Of a stretch of DNA of 64,000 nt, positions 54,507 to 64,000 are shown one piece after another; the stretch's first letter is position 1; each line of letters starts with the position of its first letter. Source of the DNA: Selaginella moellendorffii (Eukaryota > Streptophyta > Lycopodiopsida > Selaginellales > Selaginellaceae). Location of the stretch: the NCBI RefSeq assembly GCF_000143415.4, contig NW_003314263.1, positions 4,157,628 to 4,221,627 of the forward strand, in the 5' to 3' direction. A model generated the notes under the pieces. It saw only the letters and a list, made by a program, of their open reading frames with translations. It did not search any database and had not been told where the DNA came from. Position numbers and translations under genes: made by a program.

Positions 54507-57500
54507 ATGGCGGACTCCGGTGGCAATGGGGACGGCGGCGATGGGAGTTTGACGGTGCGAATCTTGCGGTTCGATCAACCTTGTGACCGGCGCCGATACC
54601 CCAACACTATCTCGGCGGAGGAGCTGAGCAAGGAGCATGGCGACGGCACTCTTGCGCCCTCACGCGACGTGTATGTTTGTGGTATGTAAACTCAAACGAG
54701 GGGAGGGAGCCGGCCAGGGCGTTGGCGCTGAGATCGAGGATCTGGATCTTGTTGGCGAAGAGATTGTTGGCGGCGTCGTCTGCCTATCTTGTGTCTCATG
54801 CCTCTCTCACGCAGCACTTCCTGCAAGCCAGCGCGACGCTCTTGAGAAACTGGCCCGGGGTATGCCCCCGTTTGATCCGTCACTGCCAATATCTCGAGAG
54901 AACCTCTTCGCATGGCTCATCACCAACGTCGTCCCTTGGGACGATCCTCTTAAACGCCTTGCAGTCGATCTGGCTGGATTATTGTTGATAGCCGATCGGG
55001 AATGGATGGAAGGGCTGCTCACAGCGATTCAAAACACCGGGGACTCGTCGAGGCCTCTCTCGGCCGTGCTTGAGTATGCATCTCCAACCACAGTACGTCC
55101 AAAAGTTGACTATCCACTGAGTGTCAAGGAGGTGCTACAGGTGGCCTGGGATCGCCCTTACCAGGATCCTTGCAAAGTGTTGGACTACGTTGCAGAGGTT
55201 ATCAATGGCTTGTTTGACGAGTGGCACAACGATATGGGGCAGCTTGCGGCATGGACGATGGTGCTGCAGAGCTCTGGGTGGGGAAAGTCAAGGACCATGC
55301 GAGAGCTGGCTACCAAGGGCTTTTACGTAGTGTACGTCTCCTTTCTCAAGGTCGGGTCTACAGGCATCCCGGATCGAAGTGCTGTGGCGCAGCAGCTGAT
55401 TGATAGCAAAATGAGCAACGATCCACGCGCCGTGGCAGCATGGGTTCTTGCCATTTTAACTCAGATCAAAGAGAAATCTCCAGAGGAGTGGATGAAGGAG
55501 CAGTCGGAGCCACATTTTGGCCAAGCCGTGGCTAAAAGGTTCTTAGCCACTATCTTCTCTCCTATCTTCTCTTTTTGCTTGCTGACTTTGTGCTGCTGGT
55601 GCTCGTTCCTCCAGCTACCTTAAACTCAGTGGGGAGGTGCTGGAGGAGGTGCGCGAGTCCAAGCCCGGTCCAGGACAGGACTGGGATGGTGTGAAGCTAA
55701 CTCACTGGATCCGGACGACGGCCAACCAGATTTTCGTACCCGATAAGAAGATCATTGTCTGCATGGACGAGGCCTCTTCATGGTTTGGACAGGTGGCCGG
55801 TTCATTCCTGGCCTGCAGGAGGTTTTTTTCGTGCATTCCGCGCAACTTAAAGGTGTTCGGACTGGTAGCAGATACTGCCGGAAAGCTCGGCCTCGTCATC
55901 CCTCCGCAAATGCAAGATCGCAGCTCCCGGGCAAGAGCTCCTTCGACCAGGTTCTTTGAGCCGATCTGGGTGGTGGGGAGCTTGTGGTGGGACTTCGAGC
56001 AGGCAAAGAAGCTAATGTCCTTGCAGCTGAAGACAAAGGATCCGACCACCCCCTTGGCAGAGCTGACGAAGGAGTTGTTCAGGTGGGGGCGGCCCCTGTG
56101 GCGTGCTACTCTCGACAATGGCGCAGATGGGATGGAGGTTGTGACGTTCGCCATGCAGAAGCTTCTGGGGATGCCCATGGAGAGACTGAAGCCGGGCGGT
56201 GAGGAATCACTGACAAACGCAATGGGCATTGCCGTTCTCGGGGTGGCGGCTGGCCTCGAGGTGGTAGCCTGGTCCGAACTAGCCAAGGACATGGTGGCGG
56301 GCAACATGCGGACGGTGAGCCACGTAAGTGGCGACCGTGACTGCGTCTTCACCGCGGACGCGTTCGAGCCTATATTGGGGGAGGCAGCCGCGCGCATACT
56401 GGACAACAAAGATCAGTTGAATGCGGTGCTGGAGGTGGCGCAGCGGGTTTTCAAGCAAGCGTACGTTGTGGAGGGGCCTCGAGGGGAAATAGTTGGGCGG
56501 ATTGTGCTGCTTCTGGCAGTACATGCCTGTTGCAAGCACGTCGTCGAAGCCAATAAGTTTACTCACCCTGTCAAGCTCCGGGACTTTGTGACCAAGCTGT
56601 GTGGGAAACCGCTGGAAGTAAAAGGGCTCGTCTGCTTCAACCGCTTCATTCTCCTCAACAGAAAGCAGATCACCAAGGAGGACTTGCTCTTATGCTTTCT
56701 GGGCAGTGTGGCGATCATACCGCAACGGAACCAGGAAGCTTACGATACACTGCTTCCAGTGCTGATGCCAGGGCCGGATGGGACGTATGAGCTTCGCCAT
56801 GACAGAATGCAAGCCGTGCCGGTTCAGATTCGAAACAGAGACACCTACTCTGTGAACACTCAGAAGCTTGCCAAGGCTGCATTGGAGTATGCTCTCTTTC
56901 TCACTTGCATTTAATCACGACTCTTTTTGTGTTCATTGCAGGTGGGATGACGAAGCTCCGGTTCTAGGAGCAGCCAGCTCCAGCCAGGCCAGCCGCAGCC
57001 AAGTTCCACAGGTCCTCCCTGAGGCTGACGTGGATCCGGACGAAGCTCCCCAGCGCCCTGTGCGTAGCTGCACGCAAATCAAACGGCAGAGTCCGCGTGG
57101 TGAAGATGGTGATGACGTCGAGGATGAAGATGAAGATAGTGACGACAAACTCAAGGATCCAACATATAGAGATATAGACGATGACAGTGATGAGAATGAA
57201 AGTGATCAGGAGGAGCCATCTCGGAAGAAGAGGCGAGTTGTCACGGATGGTGAGACGTTGGGGAGTCCTATTGCCATCTACATGCACTTGAGAGGACGCA
57301 AAAAGTCTTCGGTTGAAATTTCAGAAGATGGTAGAGTGTTAATTCTACACCAACTGGCATATTTGTTTCTTGGGGTAAGTGGGTAGAAGAGTGTTTTAAT
57401 GAGCTCATTTTATAATTTTTTGCAGGAAAAGATTCTTAATGCTCTTATGCAATTGTGCACAGCATATTTTAAAATGGAAGATCATTTAGTGGGGAAACGA

Positions 57501-57829
57501 GGTGACATAGTGAGACACAACTTGTTCAATTACTTTAAATTGCCCAAGCCAAAGGTAAAGAAGCCTTAGCGCAATTTGAGAGTTGTTGATTCCCAAGTTA
57601 ATCACTGAAATTGTCTTTGCTGACCAAACATTGTTTTCTACAATACCTTTCTGTTTTATGTTTGTCTTGTGTTTTAACACAGGCTGCTGTGGACCAAGTC
57701 CTCGTGACCAGCAAGCCGAAGACTTGTCTCGAGAAGGTTGAAAGTGTGTCCACTCGGAACCAAAGGCTCGTCCTCAATCTGATTTTCCGAATCAAAGTCC
57801 ACCAGCTCTGTCTTGTCGTTCCCTGCTAA
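54507..57829 (+). CDS. Crinkler/RHS-like P-loop NTPase, intact copy
   Basis: Six exons with consistent phases: 54507-54681, 54815-55538, 55615-56886, 56942-57374, 57426-57554 and 57683-57829, giving 959 residues. A P-loop SSGWGKSRTM lies near residues 209-218, and Walker B IIVCMDEAS has its Asp near 349. Downstream blocks (DTAGKLGLVIPP, SSRARAPSTRFFEPIW, then FRWGRPLWRA) follow the order of the NTPase module of Crinkler/RHS-type proteins, known from oomycetes, fungi and some plants. A long acidic stretch (residues about 765-810) precedes a basic RKKRRVV near 818, a likely nuclear signal. There is no obvious nuclease domain, and the C-terminal tail is short. The family call is from motif order and is inference; the molecular role is unknown. 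A broken inverted copy lies at 10506-13000. Confidence 0.8.
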
Positions 57830-58324
57830 GCATCCCAAAGCTGTGGGAGAATGCAGCAAAAAGAACAAGAATTCTTGCTGCTGCAAGATATTGCCAATAG
57901 GGACAGGCACCGTTCCCTTACTTGTTCAAACTCTCGTACCATCTGAGAATTTTTTTGTCATGTCAAAGCAAAGCCTAGTAAACACCTTGGATGAGAAGCA
58001 GCAGCCGGGGATTGGCGATGGCACCACATTCTCTCTGGAGTTCTTCGTCTTGACTTTCGTAAAGCTCATGATCTTGTGCCAGAGATTTGTCCCTTGATCC
58101 CCATCTTAGTTTCCAGCCTCCTCGGTGTGAAAGTTCTCGTGTTTTGCTCCATATTTTGGTGTACATTCTAAGATGATGTTTAAAGTGGACCTCAATACAA
58201 ACTCTTGCAGGGGATTTAGAATGCATCACGCGGCACCTCAGAAGAAACGCATTCATCCAAATACCTATATGATGATGGTTCAGGAAGCCTACGAAGAGAG
58301 GCAGCAATACTTACGGCTGATTTT
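57830..58324. other. Convergent 3' region between NTPase and copy B
   Basis: ORFs on both strands (57813-58097 plus, 57975-58307 minus) are probably UTR. A possible last exon of copy B (minus, about 58310 to 58220) reads LPEPSSYRYLDECVSSEVPR and ends in a stop, but its phase with the donor does not fit. Confidence 0.4.
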
Positions 58325-59369
58325 TCGAAGTCGTTCGCGAACAGTAGCACTATTTCCATGGTCCAGACCAAGTCGTTTATGAAGCATGCCACTGTGTTTA
58401 TGTTGATGTCACCAACCCCAAGCGCCTCCCAGTCATCTTTGTTAGAGACGTTAGAGACGGTGATCGCTGTGATTACTAAGGAGCAAGCCCCGGGCCTGGC
58501 TGGGGAATTCCTCGCAGCTTATCCACAGTAGCACCAGGTAGAAACAACCCCACCTTTTTCATGATCCCAATGCCCCGGAGATCCACTACAACACATCTCC
58601 TGATCCCCTGCAGCACCGCCTCACCCAACTCAAGTATGGCATCTTTTTCCTTCAGCCTCGTATTGGAGCTGGCCGCATTCGTCACAAACTCGTGTGGCAA
58701 AATCTCCAGCGGGAAGTTGTTGCAAAAATCGCGCTCAAGGTTCCATTGCAATGCCTTGTACTTGAGTGCCTTTGAAGGAACCGAGAGTAGCACACAATTT
58801 GTAGGGACCCTGTTATGCCAGATGTCCAAACATTCCTCAGATAATCTTGCGCAATTTATCTCCTTGTTACGCCACGCGTGCATAAACTCCTTATATTCCT
58901 TGGATAATTTTGCACGATCTATCTCTCGATCTTCATCGCTGATCACCACCGAGTCCGTCTTGTATCTGATACCAAGCTCGAAAGTAGAAAGGCAGCCGGT
59001 GGCCTCGATGCTCTCAATCTGGCAAGGCATGAGCTCAGTCACGGACGGTGGCATGTCCGGGTCGTAGTCTAAGTCAGGGCGGCTATACGGGCAGCTCCAG
59101 TAGGAGCTATTGCAATGCTTGCGCTGGTGAATGGTGCATTTGGTACCTCGGTGAGCCAACGCAAGCAGGGCCCCAAATTCTTTCATCAACCAACCATGGC
59201 TGCCGATGCTGTAATAGGAACTGTCAAAAAGAATGAGGGATGTGTTGATCTTGTCATAGTGCAAGACAAGTCGCGGTGCAGGTTGAGTAGTTGTTAATGA
59301 TCCATGGCCACTGCACAAGCTCCTCTGGAAAAGCTGACGAGCCGCAGCTGTTCTAGAAAATGCGATCAT
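58325..59369 (-). CDS. Unknown Cys-motif protein, copy B
   Basis: The main frame runs from ATG 59369 to a stop at 58476 (297 residues). It begins MIAFSRTAAARQLFQR, rich in Arg and Ser without acidic residues, like a mitochondrial presequence. It carries the family marks KHCNSSYWSCPYSR, DLDYDPDMPPSVTELMPCQI and RTGxCLST-type segments, and a final LRGIGIMKKVGLFLPGATVD. Sequence matching copy A continues beyond the stop in another frame (DDWEALGVGD, VWTMEIVLLF, to a donor GTAAGT near 58325). So there is either a short unresolved intron around 58450-58480 or a frame-breaking change. It is convergent with the NTPase gene, with 3' ends under 700 bp apart. Confidence 0.7.
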
Positions 59370-59629
59370 TTTGGATAGCCTCTCAACCGTAAAGCTTCTT
59401 ACCTGACCGCCACATCTCCTCCCCTGGCTAGGGTTTATAGCAGATCCCTACAGGATATTTCCTGAAGTTGCTATTTTGGTGCTCAATAGCTAAACAGTAG
59501 CAACAGCAGCCGAAGAATGAAATATATTCAAGATGTAGCTCATTAAGATGATTGCAAATTCAAAAGTGCAGCCTCTCCGTACAAACATGGCTGGATGACC
59601 GTTATCAATTTTGAAAATTGTTAATCATG

Positions 59630-60125
59630 TCTTGCTCTCTAGCCTTGCAAATTAACAGCCCAAAGCTTTGCCACTGCTGTCAACACATCCTTTTGGAGGA
59701 GGACAAGCCAGTTTCTCAGCTCATAGAGCTCACTCTCCCAATCCCTTGCCTTGTACATGGACATATCTTTGGTCAACTCCTCGTGAAAAAGTGGACCTGG
59801 AATCTCATGATATCTGGAATGCTCATCAAAGGCGAGCGGAATAGTATACCTCACTCTGAGAAGTCTCTTATTGTGAGAATAAACGCGCAAGTCCGGCGAC
59901 ACATATCGGCTTTAACTTTGCTCGAGCTCTCGAGACTCCAATGCCCAAAACGTTAACGTCTTTCTCTCTGAAAATTTTCCTCAAGAAGAAGCACTTGAGC
60001 GTCGAGTATCTCCACTGATGTCCACACTCTTGTCAAACGCTTTCACGGACATAATCTCCCTTGCCAATGATCTCCAGGCGCCAATCAACGTTCAATCTAC
60101 ATTTTTCTGACTTTTCATGCTCCTT
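59630..60125 (-). pseudogene. Internally deleted copy of the E2-like gene
   Basis: Minus-strand pieces of the neighbouring gene occur in the same order but with large gaps: KAFDKSV-type sequence near 60010-60060, VYSHNKRLLRV and PLALDEHS near 59780-59880, KARDWESELYELRN near 59700-59750. Frames are shifted and more than 1.3 kb is missing relative to the intact gene at 60372-62381. It lies in the same orientation just downstream, so it is a tandem duplicate that has decayed. Confidence 0.85.
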
Positions 60126-60371
60126 TCCCATACAACATCTCTTAAAGCAGAGTGCGCGAGACTGCTCAATAGATGAGACCCAACGCTGGGCCGGCATTGA
60201 CCCCTACAACCAAGCATACTCCCTACTTATGTGTATATATTCCCTTGACCCAAGGATATATATAGAAGATGTAATTAGGATAGACTAAAAGTCTTGAGGT
60301 GTCAGCAAACATTCTACAGCTGACGGCTGATGGAATCTTTACCATTGACTAAAATTGACGTGATTTGACTT

Positions 60372-62381
60372 TTATTGAGATGGATGGATATTCTTGGATT
60401 TACCTTTTTTTGGTGGCCTGAGAGTTTCATCTCCTGGAAAGAAACTCTTTTGTGGAACTGGATATTTGCCACAGTTGTTGACCCATCCTTGTGGAGGAGG
60501 ACAAGTCGGTTCCACAGCTCTTCTTAACTCATAAAGCTCACTTTGGGTATACCTTAGGACGTGGTACCCTCGTTTCTCACTGGATTCAATAGATTTCTTG
60601 AGCAATCTCACCAATTGCCACTTCCAGCCGCTGTCAAATTCCAGCCCAAAAATCCTGAAGTAAACGTCCCAATCCCTTGCCTTGTACACATCTTTCATCA
60701 ATCGCATCAGCTTCTTGGTCATGGCTTCGGATGGAAACCCATATCTCTGGTCAAACTCCTCCGTTGACCTTGTCATGTTGAAAAAGTTGACCTGGAACAG
60801 GATCAGTTTCATGGATGTCTTGCAAGCTTGGAATGTTTGCCTGATTCGCAGCTCAGAGGGATAGTTCTCCGGCTCAATGTACGCCAGATGTGGGAAGTCT
60901 TTCAGGCACCATAGCACCCTTCTGGTAAGGGATTCGCCCAGAAACATCTTGGAGACCTGTGGCTTTTCTTTGTCTTTGGGTTGCCATTCAACATCCTTAG
61001 TAACTAGCAAGTAAGTGAGGAACTCCCCAAGGTCTGGGACTGCATTCTTTCCTCGGAGTTCTATGTTGTCGATGAAATCTTGAACTTTCTGTTGTATAAG
61101 GTTTGCCAACTCTTGGTCGTCCCTCACCAGCTTAGAAAACAAGTGATAGAGAAGGCAATATCCTTCCAGGGCAAACTCTGATGCCTTCATAAGCTGGTGG
61201 CTGGATCCACTACTCTTCAAGAAAGATGCCTTGTGCCGATCACAAGACTGCACAAGCCTGAGCACCATCAAGTTCATCATCACTGGAAGAGTTTCGAGCA
61301 CGACTTGAGGGCTCCATGTTTTGACATGCACCAGGTTCATAAGCGAGCTCTGCATTAAACCCTTAGCACGCTTGAAGTGCTCATCATCTAAGGCGAGCGG
61401 AAGGAAATACTGGAAGCTCACTCCGAGAAGGCTCTTGTTGTGAGAATAAACGCTGAAAGACTCATGAGAGAGCACGTCCAGCGACACAACTGTCGGCTTT
61501 AACTTGTTCAAGCTGTCGAGGTTGACTCCAATGCCCAAGACGACGTCTTTCTCTCTGAAAGTTTTCCGCAAGAAGAAGCACTTGAGCCGCCTTTCAAGAA
61601 GTCGAGTGTATATCTCCACACTCTTGTCAAACGCTTTTACGGACATAATCTCCCGGTCATCGAGCTTGTCAATGATCTCCATGCGGCAATCAACGTTCAA
61701 CCTCTCACACATCATATCTACGACATTTTTTAACGCTGGCTTTCCATGCTGCTTTCGTTTTGGCCGCGCCAAAGCCTCCAACGGCAAAACATCCTCGTCA
61801 CCATCAACATCTAACCCCAAAACCCCAAACAAATTTGTGTCCTCCTTCTTTTCTATCTCCTTGCACTTGATAACTGCCGTATCCACTGCCGAGAAACTCA
61901 CATTGAATCCACACTTTGGACACCGGTAACGTTCTACAAGCGGTTTCAAGCCTCGGGGACCTAAATACATCTTCGAGTAAGACTGTAGATTCACGTTGCC
62001 GCCACCATCTGACTGCTCAATATTGTCGCTTGAGAAGAGGCTCAAGAGCTGAAGAAAGACATAGCCAAGCAAGTAGCCTGGAGTATAACCCCCGAAAAAC
62101 TGGTGATTAAGAATATCGCAGCAGATCCAAGACCCAATGACGTTTGGGTGAGGCACCGGTGTCTGGATGGTTACCTTTGGGGGATCCGTTGGATACTTTG
62201 CCGGTATCTTGACATCCAGGTGGAGCTTCAAGCCCTGATAAGGGCCGCAAAGAGGTGACAAAACCAAGCACATCCGCTGCATGTCTTGCTCATCCACAAC
62301 AACGTCAATGCCCTTCAATGGCTCCTTGGCCAGATCCTTGAGATCACGGTGTAGCCGAACTTTCCATGGCGGCGTTGCCAT
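60372..62381 (-). CDS. Large E2-fold (UBC) protein with a long C-terminal extension
   Basis: Intronless, 669 residues. Residues about 5-150 have the ubiquitin-conjugating fold: IPAKYPTDPPKVTIQTPVPH, HPN at 78-80, and WICCDIL with Cys87/Cys88 at the catalytic position, then GGYTPGYLLGYVFLQLLSLF. An unusual CPKCG (154-158) has no second Cys pair close by. The remaining ~500 residues are helical and unknown, with KNAVPDLGEFLTYLLVTKDV and a basic end (PPKKGKSKNIHPSQ). E2s usually have about 150 residues. Long proteins with this E2 variant plus a conserved tail are known mainly as uncharacterised genes. Whether it loads ubiquitin is unknown. It has no introns, unlike its neighbours, and a decayed duplicate lies downstream. 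Confidence 0.8.
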   Translation of the reverse strand: MATPPWKVRLHRDLKDLAKEPLKGIDVVVDEQDMQRMCLVLSPLCGPYQGLKLHLDVKIPAKYPTDPPKVTIQTPVPHPNVIGSWICCDILNHQFFGGYTPGYLLGYVFLQLLSLFSSDNIEQSDGGGNVNLQSYSKMYLGPRGLKPLVERYRCPKCGFNVSFSAVDTAVIKCKEIEKKEDTNLFGVLGLDVDGDEDVLPLEALARPKRKQHGKPALKNVVDMMCERLNVDCRMEIIDKLDDREIMSVKAFDKSVEIYTRLLERRLKCFFLRKTFREKDVVLGIGVNLDSLNKLKPTVVSLDVLSHESFSVYSHNKSLLGVSFQYFLPLALDDEHFKRAKGLMQSSLMNLVHVKTWSPQVVLETLPVMMNLMVLRLVQSCDRHKASFLKSSGSSHQLMKASEFALEGYCLLYHLFSKLVRDDQELANLIQQKVQDFIDNIELRGKNAVPDLGEFLTYLLVTKDVEWQPKDKEKPQVSKMFLGESLTRRVLWCLKDFPHLAYIEPENYPSELRIRQTFQACKTSMKLILFQVNFFNMTRSTEEFDQRYGFPSEAMTKKLMRLMKDVYKARDWDVYFRIFGLEFDSGWKWQLVRLLKKSIESSEKRGYHVLRYTQSELYELRRAVEPTCPPPQGWVNNCGKYPVPQKSFFPGDETLRPPKKGKSKNIHPSQ

Positions 62382-62475
62382 GGTTAGGGCTTAAGAAGGT
62401 TTAGGGTATGGGGTTTATGATATCCAAAGGTTTGATATGAATATAAACATTAAGATGAAATCATCCCTATGCCTT

Positions 62476-62547
62476 GCCTTTGTAGCTCAGTGGTAGAGCG
62501 CCAGTCTTGTAAACTGGAGGTCCAGAGTTCGATCCTCTGCGGAGGCA
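62476..62547 (+). tRNA. tRNA-Thr (anticodon UGU), nuclear type
   Basis: 72 nt. The acceptor stem GCCTTTG pairs with CGGAGGC (two G-U), the D arm is GCTC...GAGC, and the anticodon arm is CCAGT-CTTGTAA-ACTGG with anticodon TGT. The T arm is CAGAG-TTCGATC-CTCTG and the discriminator is A. The internal B box AGTTCGATCCT is present. A run of five T (62549-62553) follows, a Pol III terminator. No intron and no encoded CCA. It decodes ACA. Confidence 0.95.
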
Positions 62548-62548
62548 A

Positions 62549-62553
62549 TTTTT
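62549..62553 (+). terminator. Pol III terminator of the tRNA gene
   Basis: Five consecutive T on the plus strand start one base after the discriminator base, the usual Pol III stop. Confidence 0.8.
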
Positions 62554-62695
62554 ATCGCATTTTTAGACTTTCCCGCCAATCCACGTGTCAAGCAAAGAGC
62601 ATTCTTAAATTTTTTATCCTTGGCCCTTATAAAAGAAGAGCGCAGTGGATCAGAAAATTAGGGTTCTTGGGCGGCATTGTTTTGGATTTCCAGAG

Positions 62696-63350
62696 ATGAT
62701 GCGTCGGGCGATCAATCGGGGCAACAGCGCCGCTGTGCCGGCCACTGTAGCGGCATCGGCAACATTTGTGAGTAATCCAATCCCTCCTGTCGGGCTTCCT
62801 CTCTCCCTCGATCTAGTGCTTCTCTGCTAGCAAATTGGGGGGATTTTGCCTGGAATCGCTGCATGCCGGGGCTGGATTTGTTTGCCCGGAGAAATCAGAC
62901 TGTCCGTTTTGCCCCCTCTATATGCAGATGTGCTCCAGATTTCGCTATGGCGCATTGTGGTTGAGTGACCTTGGATGGGTACGACCCCCTTGCATTGCAT
63001 GGCCTCCCACCAAAGCGTGTTTGCCTGGTCAATTCTCCTAGATCTCTCTTGTTCTTCCTTTCTTGCCTCTCTAAACCCGATCTTCTTCTTTTTCTTAGAT
63101 GAGGTTCTTCAAGCCGTGCGCCGCGTCTAGCGCCCAGCAAGCGGCGGGCAGCACTCCAAGCTCCTCGGACAAGGAGCCATCGTCGAGAGAGGGCTTCGTG
63201 CACACCCCATCGCTGGAGAAGGAGATGAAGACCAAGGACATCTTCAATGCCGCCAAGCGCAAGGAAGCGGAGGCCGCCGCCGCCGCCGCCGCCGAGAAGA
63301 GCAAGGAACGAGCCGGCGCTGCGGCCTATGGTACTGCGCAGCACAAGTAG
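62696..63350 (+). CDS. Small Ala/Lys/Glu-rich protein, unknown
   Basis: Two exons: 62696-62767 (MMRRAINRGNSAAVPATVAA...) ending at a good donor (gtgagt), and 63099-63350 after a pyrimidine-rich acceptor (ttttcttag). The join is in phase 0 and gives 107 residues. A separate start at the exon 2 ATG (63099) is also possible, giving 83 residues. The C-terminal half (LEKEMKTKDIFNAAKRKEAE, poly-Ala, KSKERAG) should be a single charged helix. No domain is recognised. The 331-bp intron is long for this window. Confidence 0.65.
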
Positions 63351-64000
63351 GAGGATTGGGCGTCGCTCTGGCGCACAGTCCCACAGGTTTGGAGTGATTT
63401 CCTTCGCTCGTTTGATATCGACGAAAACAGGTAGAACTCTAGTACTGCTCTCTTTCTTTCTAGGTGGTGGTGGTGGAATCATTTAGGTGGTGAAGCTCGG
63501 CTCAGCTCACCGCAAGGATTGTCTCTCTCGATCGATCTCTGCGAGCTAGAGAGGCACAAGAAAAGAGAAAAACTTAAAAAGAGTGGATTTGTATATGTAT
63601 AGCTCCTGTTTTTGGGACTTGGGATCAATCAATCAGTAGACTTTGGTGGATGATGAACTTTTCTTTCTACAGTCGTATCGTACTACATCAAGATCGAATC
63701 TATCTCTATTATTTGATCGAGCTATGAAAGTTTCGGTATCTATCACTCACGGATCACGCACTACAGTGGCTTTTGCTCGCTCTCTCTCCAGCGTTGTCAA
63801 TCAGTGTGTCTGGAATGGAGGCATCAATAATGTCGTGTCGTGTGGATGTAGACATGCGCAGATTTACATGATTGATTGACTGGCTCTTGCGATTAGAAAA
63901 AATCAAGGACGAGAATGATTTTTTTTTTGCTTTTGTTTCACAAGCTCGAGGCTCTTCTCTCTCATTCAGTCTATTTACATGTTGGCCAGAAGAACAAGAA
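63351..64000. other. 3' UTR / intergenic
   Basis: ORFs here (63643-63879 plus, 62895-63482 minus) look like chance frames. (GGT)n at 63463 and a T9 run near 63921 are simple repeats. Confidence 0.5.

Noticed and set aside
63643-63879. A 78-residue ORF near the right end
   Set aside because: No homology, no splice signals, and it lies in what looks like the 3' UTR of the Ala-rich gene.

Overview
The window looks like nuclear DNA of a land plant, most likely a lycophyte such as Selaginella. The signs are two intact pentatricopeptide-repeat (PPR) genes plus a PPR relic within 40 kb, a pectin galacturonosyltransferase gene, a chloroplast-targeted membrane protein, very short introns (about 45-130 bp), and compact gene blocks next to AT-rich transposon graveyards. 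The species is inferred from style, not from a diagnostic marker.

Layout. 1-9.6 kb: the 3' end of an LTR retrotransposon whose ~1.66 kb LTR carries a purine-rich tandem array, then AT-rich DNA holding a HAD-phosphatase fragment, a PPR relic, and a badly decayed minus-strand Helitron-like coding region (N-terminal domain, Rep-like HxH motif, Pif1 helicase, perhaps an endonuclease). 9.6-16.3 kb: an isolated ORF, a truncated inverted copy of a two-gene block (unknown Cys-motif protein plus Crinkler/RHS-like P-loop NTPase) whose intact version lies at 48-59 kb, and unresolved exon-like remnants. 17.4-33.2 kb: two decayed minus-strand Ty3/gypsy elements. The first contains a solo LTR which itself contains another solo LTR. 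The second contains a 764-bp TRIM element and a 282-bp fold-back MITE, and its 3' LTR lies in a 310-bp LTR palindrome. Between them are a HAD phosphatase gene, a tRNA-guanine transglycosylase fragment and a plus-strand integrase relic.

33.2-35.3 kb has no recognisable gene. From 35.3 kb the window is gene-dense: two PPR genes around a small minus-strand plastid protein gene; a ten-exon GAUT (GT8) gene; an RRP12-like ribosome-biogenesis gene (minus); a gene for the unknown Cys-motif family; a shuffled RRP12 pseudogene; an intronless PRP17/CDC40 splicing factor; a six-exon Crinkler/RHS-like NTPase gene convergent with a second Cys-motif gene; a degraded and an intact copy of a large E2-fold protein gene; a nuclear tRNA-Thr(UGU); and a small Ala-rich protein gene.

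Working themes. Housekeeping RNA and ribosome functions (RRP12, PRP17, tRNA-Thr, organellar PPRs) sit beside lineage-specific genes that occur as intact copies and broken satellites: the NTPase, the Cys-motif family, the E2-like protein and the HAD phosphatase. The NTPase/Cys-motif pair is the best candidate for something undescribed. It was duplicated as a block, and one copy has decayed through a deletion, truncation and loss of the Walker B glutamate.
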